Source: Acridotheres tristis (lineage: Eukaryota > Chordata > Aves > Passeriformes > Sturnidae). Taken from it: DNA of 64,000 bases. A program made the position numbers and the translations under genes. The notes under the pieces were generated by a model, which saw nothing but the letters and a program-made list of their open reading frames with translations, searched no databases and was not told where the DNA came from. Location of the stretch: positions 9,343,034-9,407,033 of the forward strand of contig CM072888.1 in the NCBI GenBank assembly GCA_037013685.1, in the 5' to 3' direction. Shown here piece by piece: positions 51,025-64,000 of the stretch (positions are counted from its first letter, which is position 1; each line of letters opens with the position of its first letter).

Positions 51025-51060
<36 letters not shown>

Positions 51061-51070
51061 GTAATAGTAA
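50983..51070. repeat. Compound (GAT/AAT/AGT)n microsatellite
   Basis: Blocks of AAT, GAT (ATGATGATGATG), AGT and again AAT triplets, ending GTAATAGTAA. This is a mixed trinucleotide array of about 88 bases, probably polymorphic. Confidence 0.95.
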
Positions 51071-54000
51071 CACATAAGTTGTTTCATTGAGTAAGAACCA
51101 TTATATCAAGGGGCCTGATAATTCTGATAATTTTAATTTTACTAATGCAAACTCCTGATACAGGTGCTTATCTGAGTATATCTGTTATTTCTGAACACTG
51201 CACACACTTTGTTACCTAAATTGCACTAATTTTTTGTTTCTGCAGTTTTAAAGATTGTTTAAAAAGAAGATATAATTCTTCTTTACCCTTTTTGTAAATA
51301 TGTAAATATGAGTATATGAGTATACATACACACATCTGTAATCAGCATTATATTAAATCAATTTTGTTAATAGTTACATTTGCAAATTACAACAAAGCCA
51401 ATTACATTACAATTGTTTTGAAAGCTATTTTTCACTTTTTAAAAGGAATTCCGATTTTGTCTGGAAAACAGAAGTTGAAATCTTTGTTCTCAAATGCTTA
51501 TGCCCGAATTTTCCCCAGAAAACACATCACTATCTTCTAGCAGTCCCCAGCAACAGCAAGGGTTCCAAAACAATTATGGAATGATGTGAACTAAATGGCA
51601 GATCATATTCAAGGGCTATTTTCCCTGATGTTTTTGTGCCTATATCTGTAGGTGGACAGGTTGAGTTTATTCACCCAGTCAGTTGGATGTCTGTGACAAA
51701 ATCTATCCTGAATGTAAAAATTTTGTCTCTGTCAAAACTTCTGCATGTGTAAGTGTATATGTATGTTATGTACACCATTGCAAATGTGCTTTTTCTGCAC
51801 ACTGAGCTATATTCCATAAGGTCTTTCTGGAAGGAGTAGCCAGTTTATCTTCAGTTTGGATTCAATTGTTACAGATAGATGCTTATTGGGACATCTTACA
51901 GGAAATATTTCCTTGTTATTTTTCTGTTTAGCAAAAACAAAAAAAGTTCGCGTTACAAAGGTGTACACTGCTCATGGAACTTGAAAGTTAATGGAAGAAA
52001 CTTATTTTTGAATTCTGGACACAGAGGAAAAGCTAGAAAAAAATGTTTCAGTGGTAAGAATGTATTTAATATGCAAAGCCACAGGGGTTGTGCTTATTCT
52101 ATATAGAAGCATATATGGGCTTCTATATAGGTACAACTGTTTCTTTCCTACAACTGAGTAAGAAAGAGATAGTGTCCTAGATTTGCAAATCAAATGGAAT
52201 ACACAGTTTACTGTGCTAGAATAACATCCCTGAAATATTAAATAAAATAATTAAAATTTATACATAAAGTCTAGTTTTCAAGGGAGCATCTCTTAGTCTG
52301 GAAAACTGGTGTGAGATTTATCCATGCACGTGGCCATTTTGTTAAGGGAACGCTTTCTGAAGCAGCAGTTTGGGACAGCTATGTGCCAACAGAAAATCAC
52401 CCAATCTTCCCTAGAAATTTCAAAAGTAAAAGCAAGTTTGTGTTTAATTTCAAAGTCCTCACAGCCTTTTTTATAGCAGCTCTGGGGTGAAATTTAGATA
52501 AGTTCTTCAATTGCTAAGGCACAAAGCAGTGAAAGCTGTCTGTGCCACCAAAGTGATGGGCTCAGCTCAGCTCAGGAGCTGGGATTTCAGCTCACCAGCT
52601 GCTGTGTCCTTTTTAACCACGAAGCAAGACCTTCACCCCTTCTCCTTCACCCTCGGATTGGCAGAGCAGCTCTCTGTTCACAATCAGAGGAACAAAAGGA
52701 CAAGTGGGAAGGGGAAGGAAGAGGAGAGAGTGTGCAGGAGAACCTTTCCAAGCACACACATCTCTCCTACAGCCTATTTGACAGATCTCAGTGGAGAGTG
52801 CACTGTAGGAAGAAAAACATGTCACTGCTCTGAAACTGTCTTTTCTAATTCAGTGCACCCATGTATTGTTATAAATCAGTTTCCCTGCCTCTGAAAGATA
52901 CAGAGACAAGAGAACAACTTTGACTGTTAGCTATCAACTCAGATAAGGAAAACTTTCTTTCAGCATTAAGCCGCCAGCAGATGAAAAAAAAGACTGAAAA
53001 TATAAATTAATGCTGAATGTTTTGCTTAGGAAAGAGTTCCTTCTACTCATGTGCTTATGCTCGTAGGAGTCAGAAATTTACATTTATCCCTTTTCTGGGG
53101 TTTTAAAGAGACTTTTACAAGCAACTGGAATCCTTCATTACAAATTGCCTACACTTTATGTTTCCATATCCTTAAAGCCTAATCACAGTGTTGTTGACTG
53201 GCAAAGGTGTTGTACAGTCAAGGATGCAAGCTTCATGCTTGAGGTTAATTTATTCCCACTTTATTAGGGGATATCATAGAAGCATATTGATAAGACTATA
53301 TACCTTACACTGGGGAGTCATATTTCACAACCAAGTTCCTTGAAATCTATACATACATACACACATTTCTGCAGGGACATTGGCAATTTCACTATAAATT
53401 TATGACCAATTGAAGACTTGAATAAGAAATAGAAAGATAATAATATTCTAATTCCATTATTGGAATGATGTACTTATCCCAAGGTCAAACATAAAAACCA
53501 AGGATATTTCGGATGAATAGAGTAGGGTTTATTGACTCTGAGAAATTCTTCCTTCTTACATATACCTCACCACTGGGAGTGGGTAGTGTGCCATTAACTC
53601 ATGTTTTTTTGGATAAAGAGTCAGGAGCAATGAGAATATATATTATCCCCTAGGCTCCATTTGCCACAGTAAGCAAAAAGCTATTATCCATGAGCATCAC
53701 AGGAAAACAATAGATCTCCTCTTCATATTAGGATCTCTGCTTTGTTTGACAGCAAAGATTTATTTATTTTGCCACCTAAGATGTCAGGGCAGACATCTTA
53801 TTTATATAACTTTGGTTCATCAGTTTGCTTCATAAAGAATGAAGCCCTTTCTCTAAAGGATAATCTTTTGACCTCTAACAGGCTAGTGATTTACTGAGCA
53901 ACAGAGACAACACACTGCATTTAAAAAGCTTTAAGACATAATTTAAAGGTTTTATAGTGAAACCTCGCTCCTAATAATACACTTGCTGCTCTAAGTTCAG

Positions 54001-54646
54001 ACACTTTTCTGAATGAAGAAATACCTTTTACAATAAAAAATTTACTCATGGTATAAATATATTTTGCTCCAACCTGTGAAAAACAGCTCAAAAAATATAG
54101 CTACAATTTCATGGTACCTGGTAGTAAAACAAAGAGCAGCAAGGGCAGAGCGGGAGGAGAGAGAGGCTGCACAAGAAATCCGTGGATGTCTGATGGAAGG
54201 TAAAATGACATCTTTGATGTAAAAGCACCCTAACAATGTAAACTAGAAGGATGATGTACATAACCATTCTAGTGTAATGGACATGATTTTCACTTGGACA
54301 GATAAAATGTTATTTAGATTCTGTCATGAAGTATAAGTCTTCATTTTCCTTATACATTCAAGTAACTAGATTTTCCACTCAGCAAAGCAGCACAGTTAAG
54401 TAAGTCAAGGGATGGCATCAGATGCTCAAAGTTTAAACACCTTCTCTCTTGTGGGGCTGTGTTTTACTTACTCTACTTAGCTGAATGTAGTACATTTATT
54501 TCTAGGTATCTCAAATGCACAACTCCCTTTCCTCATTATTGTTTCCGGGTAAAAACTAGCTTGTGCTCCCATTCATTTGCCTTTTTTGTTGGAATGGGGA
54601 AGAGGAAGCAGGACCTTGTACAGACCAACCCCATTTTGTTGTGACA

Positions 54647-54687
54647 CGTGTGTGTGTCTGTGTCTGTGTACCTGTGTGTCTGTGTAA
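54647..54687. repeat. (TG)n / TGTC-rich microsatellite
   Basis: CGTGTGTGTGTCTGTGTCTG continues to CTGTGTGTCTGTG: an interrupted TG/TC array. Confidence 0.93.
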
Positions 54688-57600
54688 GGGATCCTTCAGA
54701 TTGGAATAGCATAAAAGAGTGGGTAATTTTTTTCATGCAAATTTCTATATGGTTAAGACCTACATTCAAAGATGTTTAAAGTCTTTTCCAGGGTCTTTTC
54801 CAGCTCAAGTGTTGTTCATATCAGCTTAACTGAGAGATTATCAGAGTACATCATTAGAAAATCATCACCTAGTAAGGATTTCTTTCACTTTTCTTTTTTT
54901 CTTTCCAAGGGAAAATGTTATTTAGGTTCTGTCAGGAAATGCAAGGTTTCACTTTTTTATATACTAAAGTAGTTAGATTTTCTACCCATTGCATCACTTT
55001 ATGAATAACAATCCTGGACATTTCCAGGACGTGTTTTCTCCTCCAGCTGTCAAAATATTTAATGTTCACAATTAGGCATTGCAGTTGAAAGTGCTACATT
55101 TTGTTTCTGCAGCTTTGGGAAGAAATGATACCTTGGTCCCACTGGGTCATCTAATAGCAAGTTTCTGCAAACTTTTGGGATGAATTGTGCCTATATGCAG
55201 GGTACTCAAAGCCCTAAGTGCTGTGATTTTCAGAAACAGATTGAGGAGCACTGACTGTTGGTTAACCTTCCTTGGTTGGCCATGTGGATTGAATTATCAC
55301 TTTCAAACCTCAGCTGTGTCTTTTGAGAATGGAATATGAAAAGATGAAGAGAGAGAAAAGTTCCTTGCCAGCTGGAAAGAAATCGTGGGTGCCATTCTGG
55401 GGATTAGCAGTGACTGAGCTCAAAACAAGAGAGGATGTGGAAAAGAATAGAGCCTTTCCCAAGCTGTGGGGCATCTGCAAATATGCTCTGTGAAAGGAAA
55501 GAGTCCTGGGGTGAGGGGAGCAGGAGAAATATGCAGCACTCCCTGGATTGAGGCTATCTGGATGCTTCAAGTGACAAGCAGAAAGGGGTCGCAGAGTCCA
55601 CGCTGAAGACCAAGGAACAGAGTGGGACAGAAGCTGGGAAAAATGCTGCAGGGAGATCAGTTAGTAGTCAGCAGTACGGGAAAGAGAGAAACTCCTGGAA
55701 GCAGCAGAACAGAGAGAGTCACCTGGCAGAACTGGGGAAGAAAGGACCTGATGAGAAACTGCAGCTTCTTCCTTTGCTTTTTTGATGATTTGAGCTCAAA
55801 GCAACAGCACATTTCTTGTGCAGATGCTTAAACAATATAAAAGCATTCTGCAGTCAGCAGACTGCACACCAGCCTAACAACATGGCATAATTTCTGTGTT
55901 CCTGCTGAAGCAGTCCAGGATGTTTTCAACTAATCATAGTTTTAGCAAAATATGCTGCTTCACCTAAATTAAGATATTTACTAGAACCTGTTTTCTCTCA
56001 ACAAAACTTTAAATGAGAACTTGTCTAAAGACTAAGATCATCCAGCAAATTTCGACCACAGAAGTATCTGCTTCGGTTCTACTCCTTTTCTCAAAACATT
56101 TGAAAAGTTTTGCTTTTGTTTCAATTGCTTACCAAATGAAGTTAAATTGCAGCTCTCAAAAAACTTTCACAAATGGGAATTTATGAATAAAACCAGACAA
56201 AATCCAGTTCCCAGGTCATAAAGAGTAGCTTTCAAAATCTGTTTCAGTCTGATCTTTCCATTGCAATGCCAGAAAAGGAGCATCTACATAAATCAGAACT
56301 ATATAGACCTCAATGAGTGTATGGATAAAGGCATCATGGAAAGGAGCAAGGAAAATATCTCAGAGACTTAACAAACAGCAGTGCATAAACATGAAGAAGA
56401 CTTTATAAGTAAGATGGATAGTATTTCTTACAAACTTCTGTAATTAATTTTCATATTGTTGTATTGGTCCATAATATCCATAATATTCCCTTGGATAAAG
56501 CAGAGAATTAGTAGCAATTTCAGAAATGTCCTAGGAAACTCTGAAATTTCAGCTTGCAAAGGCAAGAGTTTGGAAATATGTTTAATGTCCCATAATCTGA
56601 ATAATTGCTGCAGGAACCATTGAAGGTACAGTAAAATGGATGGTTTCTCACCTAAACACAATTGAAATACTAGCCCAGCTAAACATTTAGACACTTAATG
56701 CCTTAAAAAAAAAAAAATCTAATCCTGACAGCTCATCTTTCATTCAGTAACTGAAAACCCCTAAGATTCTTCAAGATTTCATGCCATTTTTTCTGTGTAT
56801 TATGGCAAAAATTGCAAATTAATCAGTTCAGGCCATAGGAATAATGCATTAATAAAATCCATAAAATTTATATAAGATGAAGGGAGGCAAATCCAGCTGT
56901 AGATAATATTGTAGAAAAGTAGAGAAATGGAAATTTTGATTACTTAGATGACAGGAACAATCCTAGAATTTGCCTTTTTTTTAACAAAGTGAATTCAAAG
57001 CAGAGAAGTTCAGGTCTCCTCATCATCCCCTTCTGGAGGTACCTTGTATTATTAATAAAAGTCTAGATTACATTGCTCTGAAGAAGGAGTACTGTATCCC
57101 AAGCAGATGTGCTATTAGAGCTGACACTTTCCCATATTACAGCATCTTTTGAATCTTTTATTTCAGGATAACGTAAAAGTAGTTTTAAAGGATGGTTCTG
57201 GAGAGAGGAAAAAAGGGATAAGTGGCATAAGGAAGAAGTTCTGGGGAGTTTATTTTTTAAACAGTAAACAATACTTCTTCAAGAACACTTTGTATAGTTT
57301 TTTGGTCTTGTTTTATTTTTAGTATTTATTTCATAATCACCTGGTCAGGTATTATTTTTCGAAAACTTGAAGTGTAAACAATGAACAAGGGATCAAGGAA
57401 AGCTTGCACAATGTAAACATTTAGGGATTTTTTTTTATTCCAGGATATAATATAGAAAGGAAATGGTAAACTGAATGTATGGAGATAAGCAAACTGTCAG
57501 GCAGAACATTAGTAGGACCATTATGGAACACAAGGAGGAAGTTGATGACAGGAAAACTTGATATTGTTGGAGAAGCAGAATTCATTCTTGTCATAGTACT

Positions 57601-58495
57601 GCCAGAGAAAGCTGAAGGTCACATCCTGAAGAATGCAAAGGTGAAGTACTAAAAAATTCATGATAATGCTGACCCAGACAGACCATTAAAAGTACGTGAA
57701 GTTTGCAAGGCTTTAGAAATGCAAGTAAACTGAGGAGAAAAGAACACAAGATTTTTTTCTGCTTGCTTGAGAGTCTGAGTGATTACTGCTCAAACAGGGT
57801 GAGTAATTTAGAGCTGATATTTATTCATAAAACTCTGAGTACTGCAGACCTATGCACTCAGCAACATTAACATCATTAAGAAATGAGATATTTACACATA
57901 ATTTAGAGCTATGTGAAATTGCCATAGGCAGCATGGCTTCAGGAAGTAAATTTTTCCTCCACTAACACGCATTGTGACTAGAGGGAAGAAGAACTGAGGT
58001 AGTGTATGGGTAATAGCAGAAGAGAATCCCTATGGAGGCTTTAATTAATTTAATCTATAATAGAGCTTCTCCTTGAATTTGAGGGTCACAAATCATTGTG
58101 TTCTAGGCCAGGTTTGGGGTAATCTCCTGCTAAATGAATGAAATAATTGATGGGTATTTGTTTTGAAGTCAGTCACACTATCACACCAGCAATTTAGCTA
58201 GCACTTCATCTTGATTAAAGACTTATTTTACATATATTACAGAACCACTAAATTTATCTGAATTTGTACAAGCAAGCATAAAGTTAGATGAGTTTTACCA
58301 GTGATGAGCTCTGCATTGACTTGTGACAGTCACTGTGACACACTGTCCTGCTTTGAAGTAAGAGCTGGATTTCTGCAATGAATTTCAGTATTTGAAGAAC
58401 TTCTTGCTGTGGTCTATCAGAGCTTCTACTACATCTGGTGCAGTTCCCATTGTTTCAGGACACTTTATGACTCATAATCCAAATAACCTGGAAGA

Positions 58496-58511
58496 AACAC
58501 ACACACACACA
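58496..58511. repeat. (AC)n microsatellite
   Basis: Eight AC dinucleotides followed by an AG and G-rich purine run (AGAGGGGGGAAAAAA). Confidence 0.9.
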
Positions 58512-61500
58512 GAGGGGGGAAAAAAGTATTGTAGTAGGAACATTTGATTTTCAAAAGTACCATTACTGAGGAAGAAATTAAGGTAGGCTAGCTCAGGATA
58601 TTCAGAAACTGTGTTTGGAACAACAGATCAGGTAGAGGTTCGTTCATTATTGAAGATCATTTTTAATTGTTTTGTTTCTCAAGAACAGTGAGAAACTTAG
58701 TGGGGAATAATAGAGACACAGGCACAAAAAATATATTGTTGCTTTGAACTAGGCAGTTGCACACAGAAAATCACTGCACCTCAGCTCAAACCATCAGACA
58801 GCATGGTTCTTATCTGGAAGAAGCAGGTGATCTTTGTTGCATAAGGCACACTAACCTCAGCCACAGCCTTCCCTGCTCAAATAAAAATAGTAGTTCCTTT
58901 TTGCCATATAGAGCTAGGATTTCTTTGAACAATACACTCTATATTTCAGCCATAGAGCAGTTAACCTGGCATGAAAAGACAAGGTGTACCTGGTGTATAG
59001 GCAGTATCTTTTCAGCTCAGCAGTGGCTCAATAATTCTCCTCATACTCCTCTCACAACTTCAGCACACTGAGAGAAACCAAACCTGCACTTTTGCTTTTT
59101 CTCAGAGTGCTGTAAATGCAACCTGCCCACTACTGATTCTTTCTATTACATTACTAGAATAATAGATGGCTTATGTTTTATTTAGTCACCTGAATTTTCT
59201 TATTCATTTTTTTTTTAAGATATACTAAAAACAATTCAGTCCCTTGCTGGTTTCAGTTGGCTTTGTTTTTCCCTTCAAAGTTTAGTGCACTGGGTCTTGA
59301 GTACAAGCTTAACAGAGTTGAATTGTTTGTTTTCTCAGAACACCTTGTCTCTTGAGAGTCAGAGATCTTGCTTGTTAAAAGCTTTTCCATGTTTTAAGTA
59401 GATGATGGACTCTATAGGAAGTGGAATTAATTAAATACCCTCCAGACAGAGAGTTTACAGATATCCCCGAAACAGTGTCATTTAGAAGATGCATTGTATT
59501 TCCACAGATATTAGATTAGTTCTGCTTCTCCTAGAGATAGGTGTCATGCTTTTGTCTGTAGAATATGGAAATTGCTTTCAGATCTGGAACTGAAAATAAT
59601 ACCTGGGCGATGTATTCAACAGAGTGGCTGTACTTGTGTCTCAGCTAGTAATCGTGTTTGTAAGGCTGTCATTATTGCTCCTGGTTTGAGCTCTGTTAAT
59701 ATAAATGTATTCTTCAAAAGAGGGGTACAACACAACATTTTCAAGTCTTGCAAAGTGAGCTGTCATCTGATGGCTCCGTGTTCAGAGGTGGAAAGCGAGG
59801 ATCCTAAAGACAGGGACCTATTTCTCATTAACAACAGTAAGATGTCTGCAAGATTAAGGTGTCAGGGTACAGAAAGATGAAGAAGAAAAGAATTACTTAG
59901 CAAATAGGCATAAATGAATATAAAATGTGAATGGGGGGGTTCTAGCTCCTTCTAAGGGTAAAAATAGGCCAGCAGATATTACGTTGTGCTGCAATCAACT
60001 CACCCACTCAATCCTTACCTTCAGCTTCATAGGTGAGAGTAGTGGCAGCAAAATGGTACCTCATAGGCAATGCTGGGAACTTGCAGGGCCATTATTTCTG
60101 AAATGAAATGAATATTCAAAGGCCCCTTAGACATAATGAAGGTTAAATCCTGTATAGAGTTTTGCAGGCCCATGTGAGTGCTGTGTGACTGGGCTCTAAA
60201 AGAGCCAGGGTTCAGCCTGTGAGCAGCCTGGGACCTCTCTGGCCGTGGTTAGTGCAGGGCTGATCCCAAACTAAAGAGGAGTGGAGCTTTACATGGCATC
60301 TTACAAATGCAGCTACACAAGGTGGGCAGAGATACAGCTCTGGAAGAAAGAAAATATCTGTGAGACATTCATAGATACAGGGAAGTTGTTAGCCTGCAAA
60401 TTATTTCACACCTGACTCTTAGAAAGCACATCAGGTATTGCCAGCTAATATCTACCTGCAAATGGCCAGCTCATACCATCCATGTGCTGTGATCTTGTCC
60501 AGAAATCACTTCTGTTCAGTGTTTACAGCTGTGCCTGCTAAGGAGAGAAAGAAAACACCATTTTATCTAAAGGACAAATAATTCCAGACAGAAACTGCTA
60601 TTAAAATCCTGCCTTTTAGGAGGAAAGGGGGAAAAAAAAGAAAAGGAAAAAAAGAAAACAAAAAGTATATTAGTAGCAGGGTACCGCTACCAAAGTTCCA
60701 AAAAAATATTATTATCCTTATATAAGTGAGACTTAGCAAATTGCAGACAGCATTTTTGATCAGTTTTACCACATTTAATTCACAATGGTAATTTTTAAGT
60801 TTAGTGGCCTTCCATACCTAGGCAGCTCTTCCATTTCCATGACTATGCACTGTAAGAAGCTTTTGTATCTGGAACCTAGGATCCCTTCTAAAATCTTGCA
60901 TTGATTTAAATTGTGAGCCAATTTAGCTAATGTGACATAAACCCCTATATAATTACTTTGCATCACATTTCTATAGATAGAAAAAGATATATCTGCTCCC
61001 TCAGCAACAGTTTCAGTCCAGAAATTGTGAGCAGAGCATATTAGATCGTGACCAGCCTTCAGCATTAATAATTGTATAGTTTTGAGCCTGAAGCTTGTAG
61101 AATCCATGTGCTTCAGAGGCGACTCTAAATCACACTTTTAATACTGATGAGACCAATTTAGTTTCTATATAATGTTAAAAAAAAGGAGATACATCAGTAT
61201 CTCAAACCCAGTGTATTTACCTCATATTTCCATTAAATTCATAAATATGGCCTATGTCTCACTGTACCACTGCACTTGCAGCCAATGTGTGGATCAGTCA
61301 TTCAGTGAGGTACTGCTGGCTTATGGCTCATTAACAGTGCTGGTGATTGCAAAAAAAACAGAACAAAAAGGTTTGTTGTAGTGGCTGAGTCCATAGTGTT
61401 ACCCACTTTTATAAAGGTGCTCTTTGTTATGCTTCCATCTTTTCATTTATTTGGTTTGGAAATGTCCCTATTGGTTCCACCATATTATAAAAGCTTTGCT

Positions 61501-62035
61501 CTGTTTCCCATCTGCTGTCTTCAAGAGATTCAATTTTAAATCAATTCATCAGCTGAAACATGTGGCTTTTCTGCCACAGTTTCTCTAAAATCCATGTTGT
61601 AAACTGAAATGGGTCAGTTTTCATCAGCCTTGGCATTAAACCTCTGTGCTCTCCCATGAGCCCTATCCAATATCTTAAGAGAGGTCACAGTGGGAAACAA
61701 ATTATGTGACTCTTAATTCTACTTTTCTCATTCAGATGCCAGTACATCAAAACTAGATCTCCCTGGGCCAGAGCACTTTGTCATGTTACCTGGAGTAATA
61801 CTAGTTTGTGAATTATGCCTGGTCAGTTTAGTGTCTCGGTTTGGCCACATTAATCTCTCTGAATCCCTGAACTCTACCATCTCATTTTTCATCTTGCAGA
61901 AAGAAGCTGGCAGATTTTTGGTCTGGTGCCTGGCACAATGATTGCTCTGCTGACCCCACAGCAGTCAGAGGAAGCCAGAGGTCTCACAAGCAGCATCAGG
62001 AACAGCCACAGAGGGTACCCTGTCCTCAGCCTCCA

Positions 62036-62560
62036 CTCTCTCATCCATTCCTTAACAACCATGTAAATGGCATTTTAATCACAGATGATGTAAGGCATCC
62101 CATTTCACATAACTTAGCAGATTAACAGCTCACTGTCTATCCCAAAATGCATGAATATAGGAGAACATTATGAATTAGTAGACAAAAATTAATTTATAAT
62201 TACTAGCAGATTCCATATTTATATGCACCACTGTTATCAGCCCTGGGGTGCTTACTTGTTATTGTATTTAGAAAATAACCAGCTAAATATAATGCATTCA
62301 GTCCGTGTGCATAATCTTGATAAGCCCATGATGCAGATGTAATTTCGAAGTTCCATTATTATGGATCTGACTGCGTTCATTTGCCTTAGATCTTCAAATA
62401 ATCCATAAATTAGGAAGTATTATTCATAATTTCAGTAAATGCCTTAGAAAAATCCATACAGAGATTTCAGAATACATTTGAAAGTGGAACCTGTCATCCT
62501 GCCAAAGAATTAATTTTGACTGTTGTCAGTAAAAATAGATATTTCAATATGCTCCTTTTT
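62036..62560. promoter_or_regulatory. Candidate conserved non-coding element / enhancer
   Basis: A repeat-free AT-rich block packed with homeodomain-, POU- and MEF2-like words: AAATTAATTTATAATTA near 62190, ATTTATATGCA near 62217, ATAATGCATTCA near 62290, CATAATCTTGATAAG near 62309, and ATAATCCATAAATTA near 62398. This texture is typical of vertebrate developmental enhancers in gene deserts. It lies about 26 kb upstream of PCDH18. Inference only. Confidence 0.3.
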
Positions 62561-62919
62561 AAACTAATAAGTGCTAAGATATACTTTGGGGCTTTATCCA
62601 AAATGACAAATTGTGTTTAAAATAGAGTCTTTTTCTGTTAAGCATGTATGATTAAGAGGAGAAAAACACTTTTCTGCTATGGAAATTGTAAAAGGTATGG
62701 ATGGGAAATGAATATATCTAGTACTGCTACAGATGTCTATAGTCACAAGCTCCTAGGTACTGTTGTGTGGTGTCAGCTTTCAAGATATTTTAGAATAGAA
62801 CAGTTCAGATTAAATTACTATCTTGACCATCTAGAAACTAACCTGCAAGCAGTGCAAGAAATGTTAGGTTGCTTAGATTATCTATTTATCCAGAGGCTTT
62901 TAAAATGGAATTTTAACAG

Positions 62920-62994
62920 AAAAAAAAAAAAAAAAAAAAAAAAGAAAAAAAAAACTAAAAGCCAAAAACAAAACAAACAAACAAACAAAAAAGT
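62920..62994. repeat. Poly-A tract (24) and A-rich CAAA repeat
   Basis: A24, then A9 after one G, then AAAC/CAAA tetranucleotide repeats to about 62994. It inflates a 145-codon open frame that is not a gene. Confidence 0.97.
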
Positions 62995-64000
62995 ATCTTT
63001 CAATCTTTCTCTTGGAAAAGAACCAGGGTCATTAGGTTTTATTTCAGCCATAAAGGAACAGGGGAATGGAGTTGTCCATGAGTAGTTTGGGGGTAAAATG
63101 AGGACTACCTGTAATTAAAAGCAGAAAAAAGCCAAGCACTTTGCTTTTGCTCCAGTTCTATTTTGTCAGTCCTTTCCATTATTTGTCTTTTACAGTTTTC
63201 TCTGATTTCTTAGCTTCCATGATAAAAACAAGTGTTTTTTTTTTTTTAACTCAGAAAGTAAACAAATAGATAAACAAGATTCCCGTGAGAAAGCAGCCCA
63301 AGTTCATTAATATATTCCTATCACTATGTATTCCTTTTAGCTTTAGAAAATTGCATAAGCTGACAAAACTAAAATTTTGAGAGAAAAACTTACTATGAAC
63401 TGAGTTAGGCAACAGTCTCCCAGAGACATTTTGAGAAATGTGTCAGGATTTGATTTTGCCTTATAAGGAAGTATTAAGTTGCTTTAAAAATAGAAATATA
63501 TTTATAAGTTGTAGAAGGATGACATTCCAGGACACTGCATGATGAATTAGATGTACTCATAGTGCTGGTAAGGGTGCTTCACAAGTAAAGCAGTTGCATC
63601 TTTAAAAGAGGGACTAAAGGGGAGGGAAAGTTGTCCAAAGGACAACAGCTGCAAACAGAATAGTTTTAAAAAACTCATATATCATTAGATTCCAAACAAA
63701 TCAAGGGATTTGTGAATAATGCAATACAAGCCACCACTTGCTGGTTTTGTATCTGTTACAGAGGCTGATACATAGCTTAAAATAGAATAGAATAAATTGT
63801 GCAAGAACTAAACTGGGATTTCTGATGAGCAGGTTTTAAAACACTCTATGATTGGTTCTATTAGGATCTTTTTCAGTCAACAGTGCTATAGAGATGTAGG
63901 AGAATGGAACAGATAGTGAAATATGAGCTCTAGTATTTCCAAGGAAAATCTTATTTGTTTGAACATGGCAGAGAGCTGTTAAACATTATGAGCCAGCTAA
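62995..64000. other. Intergenic, nothing recognised
   Basis: AT-rich sequence to the window end, with a T run at about 63235-63248. No gene seen. Confidence 0.65.

Larger units (their letters stand above)
51071..62035. other. Intergenic, nothing recognised
   Basis: About 11 kb of AT-rich sequence with only the microsatellites listed separately. The longest open frames (127 codons at 52511, 110 at 60775 minus, 104 at 58757, 102 at 59572) have no recognisable domains. Confidence 0.6.

Noticed and set aside
62920..62994. Poly-A tract considered as tail of a processed pseudogene
   Set aside because: No gene-like sequence precedes it, no target-site duplication is obvious, and such retrocopies are rare in birds.
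62648..63085. 145-codon plus-strand open frame
   Set aside because: About a quarter of it is poly-Lys and Lys/Gln/Asn from the poly-A tract and CAAA repeats; the rest has no similarity I recognise.
1..64000. Endogenous retrovirus, DNA transposon, CRISPR array or operon-like gene cluster
   Set aside because: No paired LTRs, retroviral domains, transposase-like frames, regular spacer arrays or consecutive same-strand genes were seen. A diverged solo LTR could be missed without a repeat library.
1..64000. tRNA, rRNA or known small RNA genes
   Set aside because: No convincing A/B-box pair with cloverleaf or snRNA core was recognised by eye; a tRNAscan or Rfam search would be decisive.

Overview
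The window is vertebrate nuclear DNA, almost certainly from a bird. It is AT-rich, interspersed repeats are sparse, and the only recognisable transposon remnants are short 3'-end fragments of CR1 LINEs, the dominant avian repeat (near 2.8, 12.6, 14.4, 23.0 and 42.1 kb). The single protein-coding gene has intact splice sites and a vertebrate delta-2 protocadherin product. No prokaryotic operon, CRISPR array, intact mobile element or second convincing gene is visible. The species cannot be told from the sequence.

The gene is PCDH18 (protocadherin-18) on the minus strand, complete in four coding exons: 35563-33080, 32118-32030, 31901-31738 and 27646-26976. The exons join in frame to 1135 codons plus stop, the length I recall for mammalian PCDH18. 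Exon 1 encodes the signal peptide, six cadherin ectodomains, the membrane helix and the proximal cytoplasmic part. Exons 2-4 encode the conserved cytoplasmic tail, including the delta-protocadherin motifs and a WIRS-type peptide (FSTFGK). The 5' end lies against a CpG-rich promoter region (about 35.80-36.65 kb) with a TATA-like element, a CCAAT box, a GC box and a long G-rich strand able to form quadruplex. The 3' UTR runs into AT-rich sequence with several possible polyadenylation signals.

Layout: 1-26.4 kb is non-coding sequence 3' of the gene; 26.4-36.7 kb is PCDH18 and its promoter; 36.7-64 kb is non-coding sequence 5' of the gene. The flanks look like the gene desert known around vertebrate PCDH18. 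They hold CR1 fragments, microsatellites, homopolymer tracts, two small tandem duplications, and several repeat-free stretches with dense transcription-factor-like motifs that may be conserved regulatory elements (best candidates about 8.18-9.06, 44.58-44.94 and 62.04-62.56 kb). Conservation itself cannot be judged from one sequence. I found no previously undescribed biological system; the points worth checking are regulatory or splicing details of PCDH18 and the candidate enhancers.
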